DNA of 34,372 bases, from the NCBI GenBank assembly GCA_003427395.1, contig BFEA01000819.1:321455-355826 (forward strand). Direction: 5' to 3'. The notes below the pieces were generated by a model that worked only from the letters and a program-made list of their open reading frames with translations, made no database searches and was not told where the DNA came from. The position numbers were made by a program, and so were the translations under genes. Below are positions 19,613 through 30,046 of this stretch, piece by piece. The DNA is from Chara braunii. Lineage: Eukaryota > Streptophyta > Charophyceae > Charales > Characeae. Each line of letters begins with the position of its first letter. Within the stretch, counting starts at the first letter, position 1.

Positions 19613-21078
19613 ATGAGTGGATCAGAAGGTGGTGAAGGTGCAACTGACGACGGAAGGCAGACTAGGCGTGATACGTGTAGGATACCTGTAGTGTTCCAGG
19701 TACTGTTACCAGGAGAAGAGAGAAGGCTAAGGGCCGAAGCAAGGGCCCGTAATCTTGAGACTGCGAGGGAGGCTGCCGCAGTCGTAGAGAGGACATTAGC
19801 AGCAGCAGCAGCTAGAGCTGTAGCAATGACTACATCTGTGGTAACAACTGTGTCAAGTTTGTCCGGTTTTCCGTTTGGAATGCTGGACACAAGCAGTCAG
19901 TCCATCTCCAGTACGACAGGGTCTGGAACCAGTCAGATGGTGGGTGTGCAGTCCAGCTCGCCGGATCCACACACCAAGGAGCAGATGGAGCTCCAGCAAC
20001 TACAGAGGATCCGCTTACGGTTAGCGGAGGAACTTACAGGCTACCGAAGGAGAAAATGAGATTAGGAATAGAAGTATCAGACTTGAGGGTAGGGAGGCAG
20101 ACAAAGCTGCGTTAGAGGGGTTAGATGATGCAGCACTAGACGGTAACATGAAGATCGTCAAGGCGAGCATCCTGTCCATGCATGCATACACGGACAGCAA
20201 ACTGGACGCTATCCAGGACACCCTGGACCAGATCCTGAATGCCATGCACAGGCCATGCACAGGCCAGGAGTCAGGCCTGCAGTTTTGCCATCGCTGCCAT
20301 TCTCGGCGCGATGACAGGCCTGTATCCGCCTCAGTCCAGTACCACACCAAGCGGTACTTCAGCAGCAGTAGCACAGACTTTTGCTTCTACTTCTTCTAGT
20401 CCACCGGCTGGAGCTACACCACAGCCGGCACCTGTCTCACCAATGGGACAATAGCAACCATGGTACCCCAAAACCCCATTGAAACCACCCTCCACGTTCT
20501 TAGGAGATAAGGAGGAGGAGGCTCTCGACACATGGTTGAGAACGGTTCCAGTGTGGGTAAGGGCGAAGAGGACGCTGGTAGAGGAGGAAGTGATAACTGC
20601 TGCATCCTACTTAGAGGGTTCAGCAGCTCGCTGGCCAAACGGATTAGTAGTATCGAAGGGATTTAGCAGGAACATGGGTGACTGGGCGAAGACCCATACC
20701 CTGGAGAGCTTTATGGACTCGGTGGAAGCGCGATGGCACAACCCACAGGAGACACAAATTGCCACTGATGGGTTGCTGAAACTTGATGCTAAAAAGTACA
20801 AGTCTGTGCGTGAACTCACCTCTACCGTAGAGCGTTTGATTGTCGTCCCTAGGGCACAACATAATCCACAAGTCTTGTTGACCATGTTCTTGAGGTTTCT
20901 TCCCACGGACATCAAGAACTTGCTAGCCAGCGAGGCTCAGCTAGAGTATCACGCGTTTGAGACCTTTAGCAAGAAGGCCTTAAATTTAGAGGCTACGATA
21001 GGAGGTGCTCAGACACCCTCTACGGACGGAAGAAAGAAGAGGAGTCCACAAGAATGGAAGAAGAAGGGAGTCGGTTGA
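19613..21078 (+). pseudogene. gag polyprotein, chromovirus B
   Basis: The likely start is ATG at 19613 (MSGSEGGEGATDDG); an upstream GTG at 19589 is in frame but weaker. The N-terminal part is Arg/Glu/Ala-rich with a likely coiled coil (RRLRAEARARNLETAREA), then Ser/Thr-rich. A frame change near 20045 moves the reading to a second acidic/coiled segment (ALEGLDDAALDGNM, LDAIQDTLDQILNAM). A Pro/Ser/Ala linker ends in a TAG at 20452-20454 where Gln is expected. The capsid-type domain follows: PPSTFLGDKEEEALDTWLRT, EEEVITAASYLEG, FLPTDIKNLLASEAQ and FSKKALNLEA. These match element A motif by motif. The zinc knuckle lies downstream at 21341-21382 after further breaks. Confidence 0.88.
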
Positions 21079-21340
21079 TGATGGTTGATGATGGTTGAGG
21101 CCGATGGTACTCAGACCAAGATGAGGATTTGGCAGACCTTGTGGATGGTACAAAGTTAGACAACGAGGATAGTGCTGAGGGTAGAAGCCTCACTGCAGTA
21201 GTAAAGGAAAGGCAGGTGGCCGCGGTAAGGGCGGTCAACAAAGGAGTCAGGGGCCAACCCTGAACCCGCACAAGATAGCGGCTTAGGTTCGAGCAGGTTT
21301 GGATCAAGATGTGTGGCGGGATCGTTATACGTGGGGTTCT

Positions 21341-21382
21341 TGCATTAACTGCGGCGAGTATGGCCATCAGCAGTTCAAATGC
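21341..21382 (+). other. CCHC zinc knuckle of gag (B)
   Basis: CINCGEYGHQQFKC fits C-x2-C-x4-H-x4-C, the retroelement nucleocapsid motif. It is separated from the capsid frame by stops and a frameshift. Confidence 0.87.
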
Positions 21383-21717
21383 AAGAACGCAAAGGTCCCG
21401 CAGAAGATACCACCTAAGGGTGGGATTCCCTTCTCCCAAGGCGGGGCCTCTACGAGCTCTAGCTCGTGAAACACCTAGGGCCAGTAGAAGTTGTAGCTGC
21501 TTCTACTCTCGTTGAAGCGGGTGATGTACCCTGCTCGTTTCAAGAGTTGGCCGAAGGTATTGACTCCTTAGTCACCCCACAGACGCATCCTGACCCAACG
21601 ATACTCTGCACGTTGGATGTGTCTGAGGCCTTAGAGGACCTACAAAGTGAGTGGTCGACAAGGGACCCTCGTGAGTTTTCGGTGACCCTAAGTTGAGGTC
21701 CTAGAGGGGAGAACTTC

Positions 21718-22110
21718 ATTGAGGAAGTTGGTGTGGGTGACCGCAAGTGCCGTGCCTTCGTAGGCATCAGCTCCACGCGGAACTTTATAAGTCGCGACTG
21801 CGTTGAGAAACTGCGCCTACAGGACCAGGTGCAGCGCCTGAGTAGACCGGTAGCATCTACTTTGGCCAACAAAGAGCGCATGCTGGTGGAGGACTATGTT
21901 AACGACGTGCTCCGCACTTTCTCCTATGCAGGAGGGGAACTTAATCATAGGATTTTGTTCCTGGTTAGTGACGACCTACCATTTGACATGTTGTGAGGCA
22001 TGTACTACCTTGAGGTTGCCAAACCCCATTTGACTGGGACAAGAAAATGTTGAAGCATGAGTTACCTAATGGGAGGACCGTTAGATTAGCTAAGTATAAG
22101 GATATTAGGT
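21718..22110 (+). pseudogene. Retropepsin-like protease region, chromovirus B
   Basis: The region aligns with the protease of element A: STRNFISRDCVEKL, QRLSRPVASTLANK, then FLVSDDLPFDML followed by GMYYLEVAKP. The active-site strand reads FVGISSTRNFIS, so the catalytic Asp position is Gly and the D-x-G motif is gone. A TGA at 21994-21996, between DML and GMYYLE, truncates the C-terminal strand. Later frame changes follow. The domain call rests on the shared strand order and the neighbours; activity is excluded. Confidence 0.8.
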
Positions 22111-22318
22111 TAATTGACTCCTATGGGTGTTTGTGCGCATCGTCCTTCTATAATTTATTATAAACAGAACCAAGAGGAAGGTATGTACCTGGTCTTTGTC
22201 TCTGCAAAAGGGAAGGCCGTTAAATCACCCCCAGAGATAGAGAGTGTCGTCGTGAAGTACCCTGATTTGTTCGAGGAGCCCACGGGTGTCGTAGACATGG
22301 AGGAGCAAGATACCCAAA

Positions 22319-22957
22319 GTGAGGATCTATAGGATGATTCCGACCGAGTTGGACGAGCTCCACAGGCAACTGAAAGAGCTCACAGAAAAGGGTTCGATAC
22401 GGCCTAGCATCTTCCCCTTCGGCTCACCAGTTTTGTTTGTCCCGAAGAAGCGGGGATCATTAAGGATGTGCACTGACTATAGGGGCCTCAATGCCATCAC
22501 CGTTAAGAACGCAGAGCCCCTACCGCACATCAATGACCTATTGGATAGGGTGCAGGGATGCAGACCTGAAATCCGACTACCATCAGATTGCCATTAGACC
22601 CAAAGATCAACACAAAACCGCATTCCAAACCAGGTACTGTCCGTACGAGTTATGGTGATGCCCTTCGGCCTTTGCAACGCGCCGGGTACATTCCCGCACG
22701 CCATGAATAGGATCTTTCATGACTTCTTGGATAAGTTTATCGTCGTGTACCTCGACGACATTCTTATCTTCAATAGGATTGTCGAGGAGCATGCTCATCA
22801 TGTAGACAAAGTCCTTTCTCTCCTCCGACATCATGAGTATAAGATAAATTTAAAGAAATGCGAGTTCGGTCGTACCAAAATCTTGTACTTGGGTCATGAG
22901 GTATCCGCGGAAGGGATTAGGCCTGAAGATGCGAAGGTGGCCAGCATCCAAGACTGA
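22319..22957 (+). pseudogene. Reverse transcriptase, chromovirus B
   Basis: Motifs in order are [67 protein letters not shown], then a deletion near 22560 that removes most of the FTKIDLKS motif and its catalytic Asp. YHQIAI-like bases, VMPFGLCNAPGTFPHAM and the catalytic YLDD box (FIVVYLDDILIF) continue in other frames, ending KKCEFGRTKILYLGHEV. The first catalytic Asp is therefore lost, which together with the frameshifts inactivates the enzyme. The four bases missing from element A near 5330 are present here. Confidence 0.91.
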
Positions 22958-23520
22958 GGTCAGATCATTCTTGGGGATGTGTGGTTATTACCGCAATTTT
23001 GTACAAAATTATATTACGATCGCATCCCCCTTGACTGATCTAACGCGCCTTGACATTCCATGGGAGTGGACAGACGCATGTGAGGCTGCTTTCAAAAGAT
23101 TGAAGCATGCCCTTACACATCATGAGGTTCTCACGGTCCCCGATCCTCAAAGGCCATTCGTAGTGACCACTGACGGAAGCCAATATGGCATTGGCGTAGT
23201 GTTGGCTCAGCAAGAAGGGAAGAAGTTAAGGCCGATCGAGTACATGAGCAAGAAGATGCTATCCAAGAAATTGGTGAAGTCCACTTAATGAAAAGGAACT
23301 CTACGCCCTCTACAAGGCACTTGTCCACTAGAGGCACTATCTGTTGGGACGGTTCTTCTATTTTAGGACTGACCATCAGATCAAGACACAACCCGTTCTC
23401 TCTGACGCACTCAAACACTGGATTGAAGTCATAGATAAGTATGACAAGCTAGATTGGGCGAAAGGAGAGTATAACAAGGTTGCTGATGTCACGTAGGGCA
23501 GACTACTTGGGTGCGCTGAT
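22958..23520 (+). pseudogene. RNase H region, chromovirus B
   Basis: The connection segment (FLGMCGYYRNFVQNY, IASPLTDLT, PWEWTDACEAAFKRLKHAL) leads into RNase H with VVTTDGSQYGIGVVLAQ. A one-base insertion near 23287 turns the expected T-Y-E-K-E into a TAA stop. The remaining motifs (KELYAL, HYLLGRFFYFRTDH, GEYNKVAD) are recognisable in broken frames. Unlike element A, the Asp of the ADALSRR-type motif survives, but a short deletion right after it shifts the frame onto a TAG. Confidence 0.87.
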
Positions 23521-23580
23521 TACAGAGTTTGTCTTATCGACGATGTAATTCGATCCTTGGTGGAAGCCTACGAGGAAGAC

Positions 23581-24529
23581 CCTGTCACGATGGACATCAT
23601 CCACAAACTTGAGGTCCAAGACAAGGCCACATCTGACGAGTTTGTGATGGTGGATGGGCTGCTCTTTCTTGAGAAGGCTGGGTCTGCTCTTTCTTGAGAA
23701 CGCTGGGTTTAAACGGTTCGTAGTTCCATATAGGGAAGCTTTGCGTAGTTTATTTTTAGGAGAGTGTCATCACGCAATAGGTCATTTTGGCTATAAGAAG
23801 ATTAGTGCTAACTTAGTACAACGATTCTGGTGGCCTAACAAGTTTGACGATGCGAAGACATACGTGCAGACTTGTCGAGTCTGTCAGTGGGACAAGCCGC
23901 AGACTCAAGCTCCACTTGGGTTATTGAAACCTTTACCCATTCCTGCTGGTCCGGGACAGAGTGTTTCCATGGACTTCATGGATACCCTCGTGACCAGCAA
24001 GACGCCTATCTTCGTCATAGTGGATAGGTTTACCAAGTACGCTAGACTACCCTGTTACGATGGACGTCATCCACAAACTTGAGGTCCAAGACAAGGCCAC
24101 ATTTGACGAGTTTGTGATGGTGGATGGGCTGCTCTTTCTTGAGAAGGCTGGGTCTGCTCTTTCTTGAGAACGCTGGGTTTAAACGGTTCGTAGTTCCATA
24201 TAGGGAAGCTTTGCGTAGTTTATTTTTAGGAGAGTGTCATCACGCAATAGGTCATTTTGGCTATAAGAAGACTAGTGCTAACTTAGTACAACAGTTCTGG
24301 TGGCCTAACATGCTTGACGATGCGAAGGCATACGTGCAGACTTGTCAAGTCTGTCAGTGGGACAAGCCGCGGACTCAAGCTCCACTTGGGTTATTGAAAC
24401 CTTTACCCATTCCTGCTGGTCCCGGATAGAGTGTTTCCATGGACTTCATGGATACCCTCGTGACCAGCAAGAGTGGCAAGAGGCCTATCTTCGTCATAGC
24501 GGATAGGTTTACCAAGTACGCTAGACTAA
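23581..24529 (+). repeat. 470-bp tandem duplication in the integrase N-terminal region
   Basis: Two direct copies begin at 23581 (CCTGTCACGATGGACATC) and 24051 (CCTGTTACGATGGACGTC). Each contains the integrase zinc-binding segment. Both copies also share a small inner duplication (CTGCTCTTTCTTGAGAA twice), which therefore is older. Copy 1 lacks nine bases (AGTGGCAAG) present in copy 2. 470 is not a multiple of three, so the duplication shifts the frame. Confidence 0.92.
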
Positions 24530-24590
24530 TCGCCATGTCAAAGACTGCCAGGACTGAGCATGTCATCGAGTTATTCATGGATAACTGGGT

Positions 24591-24782
24591 GCGTGACTTT
24601 GGACTACCAAAGACAATTGTTAGCGATAGGGATGTCCGGTTCACTAGCGAGATGTGGAAAAAGGCCGCTGAACAGATGGGCANGGTGCGTGACTTTGGAC
24701 TACCAAAGACAATTGTTAGCGATAGGGATGTCCGGTTCACTAGCGAGATGTGGAAAAAGGCCGCTGAACAGATGGGCAGCCA
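24591..24782 (+). repeat. 96-bp in-frame duplication in the integrase core
   Basis: The two copies, starting at 24591 and 24687, are virtually identical. An N sits at the junction (24683). The near-perfect identity with an N at the join leaves open that this is an assembly artefact. Confidence 0.85.
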
Positions 24783-25479
24783 GCTTCAGANGACTTCTGG
24801 GAATCATCCTGAAGCCAACGGGCAGGCTGAACAGATGAACCGTGTGGTGCAGCATCTGCTGAGGCATTATATCAAGCCCAGCCAGGATGNTTGGGATGAA
24901 AAATTACCTCTCNTCGCCAATCTGTACAATAATGCTGTACATAGCACCACCGGTGTCAGTCCTAATCAGTTGCATCTGGGGTGNAANCCTAGATCTGCTC
25001 TAGACTTCCTCCAGCCTGAAAATCGAACTGCTGCAACTCCTGGAACCATTGAATTTGGTGTCCAGTATGAGAAGTTGTTGCAGCAGACTGTCGAACACAT
25101 CAAGAAATCTCAGGAAGCAATGATTGCTTCTGACAACAAGCATCACCGACAGTCCACATTTCAAGTAGGNGAACNTGTCTGGGTCAAGGCTAGTGAGTTG
25201 GGACAGGAATTCGGCATCTCTAGAAAACTAATGCCACAGTATTTCGGTCCCTGGGAAGTCTTAGATATTGTGGGTAGTGATTTGGATGGTCCCTCGTACG
25301 TGATTCGAATCCTTGGGCACCTACACACTTACCCCGTGTTTCACACCTCAAAGCTTGCACCTTTCGCTGAGACAGAACAGTTCCCATCAAGGAGATCTAT
25401 GCTGCCCCCAACCATGAATGGTTACGTGGACGTCGACGACATCCTGGAGCACAAAGACATGCCTGTTCCCAAGCCAGCT

Positions 25480-25503
25480 GGCAGGGGTAGACCGCCTAAA
25501 CCT
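25480..25503 (+). other. AT-hook-like loop inside the chromodomain (B)
   Basis: This codes for GRGRPPKP, in the same place and with the same residues as in element A, although neighbouring residues differ. Confidence 0.6.
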
Positions 25504-25669
25504 GTGAGAGAGTACAGAGTATGGTTCAGGCATCATATTGATCCCAAGGAAGATTGATGGTTTACAAGAGAGGAACTTCTCAAGACAGCTCCTCAGATCG
25601 TGGCCGAGTATGAAAGAAAATTGAAGGGGAAGGCACCAGCATGAAGCATCTCAGCGGACTTTCGAACCT

Positions 25670-25682
25670 AAGGGGGATGGAA
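25670..25682 (+). other. Polypurine tract of chromovirus B
   Basis: AAGGGGGATGGAA is purine except one T and directly precedes the TGCGAGG of the 3' LTR. This is the expected plus-strand primer. Confidence 0.82.
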
Positions 25683-26782
25683 TGCGAGGAATGAGCCCTC
25701 ACGGGGCCCTTGTCAAGCATGCACATGTTCTGGGCAGAGCGCCCCAGCAAGCCACGTGCCCGCCCTAAGTGAAGGCGGGCCTGAATATTCACTAAAGGCC
25801 AAAATTCGACATTTTTCATATGTGGGTACTCAGGCTGTTGCAGCCTGCCAGTTGGTTGAGGGGACGCTTGAGCCTCCCTAAGCTGTGTTATACAGTTTGG
25901 CCCAGGCCTTGGCAGTTGCGCCTGGGCACATACACACAATGCAGGGCCCATACATCACGCATTGGCCACAGGCCTATGCAAAAGAAGCACTGTTGACGTA
26001 CATACCCCTGGTCCTGTGCAAATAAGACAAACGGCCCAAGTATGGAGACTCAGGCCGTGCCCTGTGAAGGGCCCAGGCCCTCAACTGTAGCACTGGGCCT
26101 GGGTGCAGGCACTGGGGCCCAACCAGAAGCTACTGGAAGCTTCCAGCCTGGCCACACGCAGCCAAGCAGAGGCTGCCACTTCCATATAGGAAGGAAGGCA
26201 GCCAGGGTCTGGCATTCTGGCCCACGCACGCAATGCGGTCACGCTGCGCGTTAGAGGCTGTGTGCTGCGCTGAGGCCAGAGCGCGTGTGGCGCGTTGAGG
26301 TGAAGAGGGGCGCTGCTGGGCAGCGGAGCGCTAGCAGCCACAGCCGGGCTGCAGGGCGCTAGGGGGTGAGTGGGCGATCGGTGGTCTTCAGGAAGGAGGC
26401 GAGTGTGGGTGGGCAGGGTCTGATGAGGGGAGACGAGATACGTACCTGGTACATGAGAGAGGTCGGGTATGGTGTTGACGTCATGTACATTGGTCTTCGA
26501 GAGTCAAAGTGAGCCTGTTGCGAGAATGCTGATGTACGTAGGATAGTTGAGTATTGTAGGCTGGGCGCTGGGCGTGAGACAGAGAGGAGCCGCTTTGGAT
26601 ACTGTGTTGGTGTGGCCTGAGGGCTTGAACATGGGCTCATTACTTCATTGTATTGCTCTTATTTGGATGGAATCTCGGTGCATTTGTGCTCTCTGCTTGT
26701 ACACGACTACTTGGACATCTGTGTGATTTCACAACTTGGCTTTCTGTATATCGTTCCCAACTTCCCACTCATATTCCTTGCA
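25683..26782 (+). repeat. 3' LTR of chromovirus B
   Basis: It aligns with 16994-17992 throughout. It is about 100 bp longer because of a segment at roughly 26526-26622 (ATGCTGATGTACGTAGG... to GGTGTGGCCTGAGG) that the 5' LTR lacks. It ends ATATTCCTTGCA. Confidence 0.93.
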
Positions 26783-27350
26783 AGGTGCTTCTCCCTCCTC
26801 CCTCTGACTTGGTGCTCCTTCGTCCTCCCTCCTCCCTCTGACGTGGCACTCCAGCACAGGGGGGACAGAGCAGCTTATGTATCCCCCACCCTATAGATGG
26901 ACAGTCCATAATCCAGCCCCCTCCTGCACGCCCTCCGTTCCCCCCCAACACAGAAATCAACATGCATGAAAATTCAAAAAGAGGCTGGACTTGGGCCCTA
27001 CCCAAAGCGCAGCAAGGTCTGGCAGCAAAAAAAAAAAAAAAAAAACAACTGAGTGGTTTTTATGTGTGCCCGAGATACCCCGGCCGTGGTCCCTGCCCAG
27101 GCAGGGGGCCAGGGAAAGCTAGGTATTGAATACAGCTGTCCCCCATATATGAAGAGAAGAGTCAGGACTCAGAAGACAGCTTCTTTTTTTTTTTTTTTTT
27201 TTTTTAAGTAGGGTCTCCCCTCTCAAGAAAAAAATCACCCAAAAAAGGCAGTGGTCCTCATCTCAAGTGCAAGTGGGAAAGTCTCGAGAGTCGAGAGTCT
27301 TGAGACACACTTTGGGTGGGTGATTTTGCCGACACTCACCTTGAATCCCC
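26783..27350. other. CT-rich array remnant and unassigned DNA
   Basis: 26783-26852 continues the CTCTGACGTGG-type array interrupted by element B. Beyond this are a poly-A at about 27027-27045 and a poly-T at about 27184-27206. No gene is recognised. Confidence 0.55.
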
Positions 27351-27382
27351 AACGATGGACCGTTGTTCCCACGATCTCATGC

Positions 27383-27695
27383 TCCATGGGGTAAAGCCAT
27401 AAAAGTCCTGTTAAATGGAGGAAATACCTGGAGATGCAGGGGTGGGGTGTGGGGTAAGGTGTCGACATTGCAGGGGTCGGGTGTGGGGTAGGGTGTCGAC
27501 ATTGCAGACACCCACATGGCAAATGAAGAAACAAGGCAAGGGCAACCCAACACAAAAACTCTCAGAATCTCCATAACTGGAGTAAAACCATAACAGCCCT
27601 GTTAAATGGAGGAAATACCCGCAGATGCGGGGGTAGGGTGCCAACATTGTATGCATGCACAAGGTAAAAAAAGAAAAACAAGGCAAGTGCGAGTC
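27383..27695. repeat. ~193-bp spaced direct repeat with inner duplication
   Basis: The block CTGTTAAATGGAGGAAATACC occurs at about 27409 and 27599 inside longer similar units, each followed by GATGC, a G-rich stretch and later an ACAAGGCAAG block. The first unit has an inner tandem copy of a GGTGTGGGGTAGGGTGTCGA-like segment. No coding signal is recognised. Confidence 0.75.
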
Positions 27696-28265
27696 CCCAT
27701 AACCTGTCACAGGCAGACTAGACTGTTCACATGCTTTCTTGCATCACTTTATGGTACCGTCTTCACTAGAATATAAAGCCCAGTCATTATAGCTGCCTCT
27801 GGACTGAAAGTTGCCCCTTGGATACAGCTGTAATGACCGGGCGTTCTATTCGGGTGAAGACGGTGGTCGAGAGCCCTGATAAAATTACAGCACACTTAGG
27901 ATTGTTCCCTTTATTTGAACAAGTCGGACCCGCCGCGGCAAAGCAGAGGCACCGAGGCGGAGGGATGAGATGAATTGACAAAGGAGGGCCACATCAGCCA
28001 AACCAAAACAGCAACAAGCCTTCTTGGCTTCACACCACCCCGCCCCCCCAAGGTCTGGCAAAGGCGAACGCACCAGCTACCCGAAAAAAAAAAGAAGAAA
28101 AAAAAAGAAAAAAAAGAAAAAAAAGAAAAAAAGAAGAGCACCAGCTACCAACTGGCGTAGCCCAGTAGGTACACCCCTGAACCGTTGAAATGCAGACCTG
28201 AGAAAGCAGATGAACAACATACCACAATTCTGGTGATGCTGGCTCAAGTACTAAAGGCATGCAGA
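27696..28265. other. Unassigned intergenic DNA
   Basis: A purine-rich A/G stretch lies at about 28083-28138. No gene is recognised. Confidence 0.5.
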
Positions 28266-28486
28266 AAAGACAAAAAATATGGTGGTGTATCTGGGCATGT
28301 TCTACTGGATGGTTCATTCTCATTTTGCACATTTGTTGAGTAGTGGAGCGAGGCCCCATATCTCGTGGCCGTTGCCCTTCCAGAGACATTCTCAGCTTCG
28401 CCCCACTACTCTCAACATGCAGAAAAGAAATAAGAGTGAATCCTCCGCCCGAACATGCCCAGATACACCTCCATAAATTTGTCTTT
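28266..28486. repeat. Long imperfect hairpin (inverted repeat)
   Basis: The arm at about 28266-28353 and the reversed arm at about 28396-28486 are closely similar over ~85 bases, with ~42 bases between. Both carry GTGTATCTGGGCATGTTC and GAGTAGTGG in opposite orientation. The pair could fold into a long stem. The arms belong to the repeat family that fills the next kilobase. Confidence 0.82.
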
Positions 28487-29431
28487 TGTGCATGTGGAGA
28501 GCTGTGGAGCTAGGCCCTTATGCACGTCGTTTCACTTTTTTACTTTTTGTTTTTGTCGTTTTCTGCCAACACTGCCACGCCGTTCGCTGGTTCCTTAGGG
28601 TGTGGCTCCACTACTCACAAAATTTGTACATGAAGAATGAATCTACTGCTAAAACATGGTAAGATGCAGCTCGCAGAAAGAACAAAAACAGAACAAAACC
28701 AAGTGACATGCAGTGTCGTGGCAGAAATAAAGGCCTCGTTCCACTACTCACACATGCAGACAATAATGAATCTACCGCTAAGACATGGGAGGATGCAGCT
28801 GGCACAAACGATAAAAACTGGAAAAAGCCAAACGAGGTGCAGTGTGGTGGCAGAAAAACGAAAGGCTGCGCCACAAAAATATGGCGGTGCATCTTCCCAT
28901 GTTTGCGGGGAAGATTCGTACAAAACCAGAAAATAAAAAAAAAACGAAAGGCTGTGCAGTGCCCTGGCAGCAACGACAGCACACGCTTGATAGCAAAGCC
29001 TCCCGCCACTATGTCCTTGTATTCGAACATGCGGCCGCAGATTCGCAAACCCTCCAGCCCATGCGGCCTACACATCGCCACGGGCCCCAGAGGGAAACGC
29101 TGTTTCCCAAGAGTGTCAGCCTCGCCTCGTGGGACCGTCACACGAGACCCGGCTTACACTTCAATAAGAGTATGGATAGATATAGAAAAAAACGGAGGAA
29201 GAATTTTGGATTCCACGGCTGCCATTTCAAGATTGTCCATTTCCGAACAAGGAAAAAACTTCAAAAATTTTAAAACTTGTTTCTTCATATCAGAATTTAG
29301 AAGGATGGACCTTGCTCCGCCACTCTCTAGAGGCACAAAAGATAAAAACTACGGCGGTGCATCTTCCCATGTTCTAGCAGAAGATTCATTTTCATTTCGC
29401 ACATTTGGTGAGTAGTGGAGTGAGGCCCATC
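28487..29431. repeat. Cluster of direct and inverted ~85-bp repeat units
   Basis: Units of the family run on the minus strand at about 28608-28672 and 28738-28795. They run on the plus strand at about 28878-28930 (partial) and 29349-29431. Shared blocks are GTGCATCTTCCCATG, TAGCAG-AGATTCATT and GTGAGTAGTGGAGTGAGGCC. A second motif, TGCAGTGTnGTGGCAGAAA, recurs at about 28709, 28838 and 28955, and reversed near 28560. The two minus-strand units lie ~131 bp apart and form a tandem pair. Open frames crossing this cluster (for example 28708-29415) are read-throughs of the repeats, not genes. Confidence 0.72.
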
Positions 29432-29817
29432 CCACTAAGAACAACTGCATCTGGAATTCCAAACTGCCATTTCAAGATCATTTCCTTTTTGAAGAAGACC
29501 AAGAAGAAGAGGAATTCAAAAATTTTGAAGGACCCCAGTAACCATGCCTCGAAAATTACAAATCCATTGCCGATACATTTTCCAGAAGACACCTGGACAT
29601 GCAGCCAGCAAGGCACGCCAGATGTACCAGGACATGCATGGACGACCGGTACATGATGACAGTGACATTGCTGGCAATATGTATGTCAAATAATTATATT
29701 CACTTCTCCTCCATGACATGAGCTTTGCAGTTCACCCATGCGAATGAGAGGTTGAAAGGTTAAAACACCAGAAAAAAACAAAAAAGCAAAAAAACAAAAA
29801 AACAAAAAAACAAGGTT

Positions 29818-30015
29818 ATACCTTTCTCCGCCTTTTGGCTAAGATCAAGTGTAGTTTCTGTTCTGATCAGTTTAATATCTGATCCGTGGTCCATCGGACC
29901 ACACGATATTAAATTAATTTTTCTGGGCCACGGAGGGGTCGTAGGAGTGAGCTTGCTTACTCGACCCCTCCAGTGTTGCCTCTGCATTGCACTGCAGCAA
30001 AGTGCGGGGCAGCCC

Positions 30016-30019
<4 letters not shown>
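29818..30019 (+). pseudogene. U2 snRNA retrocopy with poly-A tail
   Basis: The 5' end ATACCTTTCTCCGCCTTTTG, then GCTAAGATCAAGTGTAGT, CAGTTTAATATCTGAT, the stem around CCATCGG, GATATTAAATTAATTTTTCTGG (Sm-site region) and the 3' stem-loops align along almost the full length of plant U2. The branch-site-pairing GUAGUA reads GUAGUU. The 3' end runs into CCCTCTT and a poly-A of 27 bases (30020-30046). GTTAAACCACCAG after the poly-A (30047-30059) nearly repeats GTTAAAACACCAG at 29759-29771, but an A/C-rich 46-base stretch separates that copy from the U2 start. No plant snRNA upstream element or TATA box is visible. It is best read as a retroposed copy; an expressed variant is not excluded. Confidence 0.85.

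Positions 30020-30046
<27 letters not shown>

Larger units (their letters stand above)
23654..25644 (+). pseudogene. Integrase with chromodomain, chromovirus B
   Basis: Two tandem copies of the zinc finger (HHAIGH with CRVC in copy 1, HHAIGH with CQVC in copy 2) precede the core. The core shows VIADRFTKYARLIA (first Asp), VSDRDVRFTSEMW (second Asp) and NHPEANGQAEQMN (Glu). A 96-bp in-frame duplication (24591-24686 and 24687-24782) repeats the second Asp strand. The C-terminal part has KLMPQYFGPWEVL, HTSKLAP and a chromodomain from DVDDILEHK to YRVWFRHHIDPKED, with the GRGRPPKP loop between. TAG at 24427-24429 replaces a Gln that copy 1 still has. TGA at 25555-25557 cuts the chromodomain before its last helix, whose remnant APQIVAEYERKLKGKAPA runs to a stop at 25642-25644. 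Confidence 0.91.
16994..26782 (+). mobile_element. Chromovirus B (Ty3/gypsy LTR retrotransposon), degenerate
   Basis: This 9.8 kb element is a sister of element A. It has a 5' LTR (16994-17992), PBS (17996-18007), a long leader holding a 427-bp DNA element, gag, protease, RT, RNase H, integrase with chromodomain, polypurine tract (25670-25682) and 3' LTR (25683-26782). GGTG flanks both ends (16990-16993 and 26784-26787), with one extra A between the 3' LTR end and the repeat. Coding parts are broken by stops at 20452, 24427 and 25555, several frameshifts, a 470-bp tandem duplication and a 96-bp duplication in the integrase. Scattered single N between 24683 and 25176 show uncertain base calls there. 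The LTRs match closely but differ by a ~97-bp indel. Confidence 0.93.

Noticed and set aside
28708-29415. 235-codon open frame
   Set aside because: It runs through the fold-back repeat cluster, changes composition along its length and has no recognisable domain.
29818-30019. Functional U2 snRNA gene
   Set aside because: The poly-A tail, no visible upstream element or TATA box, and the change in the branch-site-pairing sequence favour a retrocopy.
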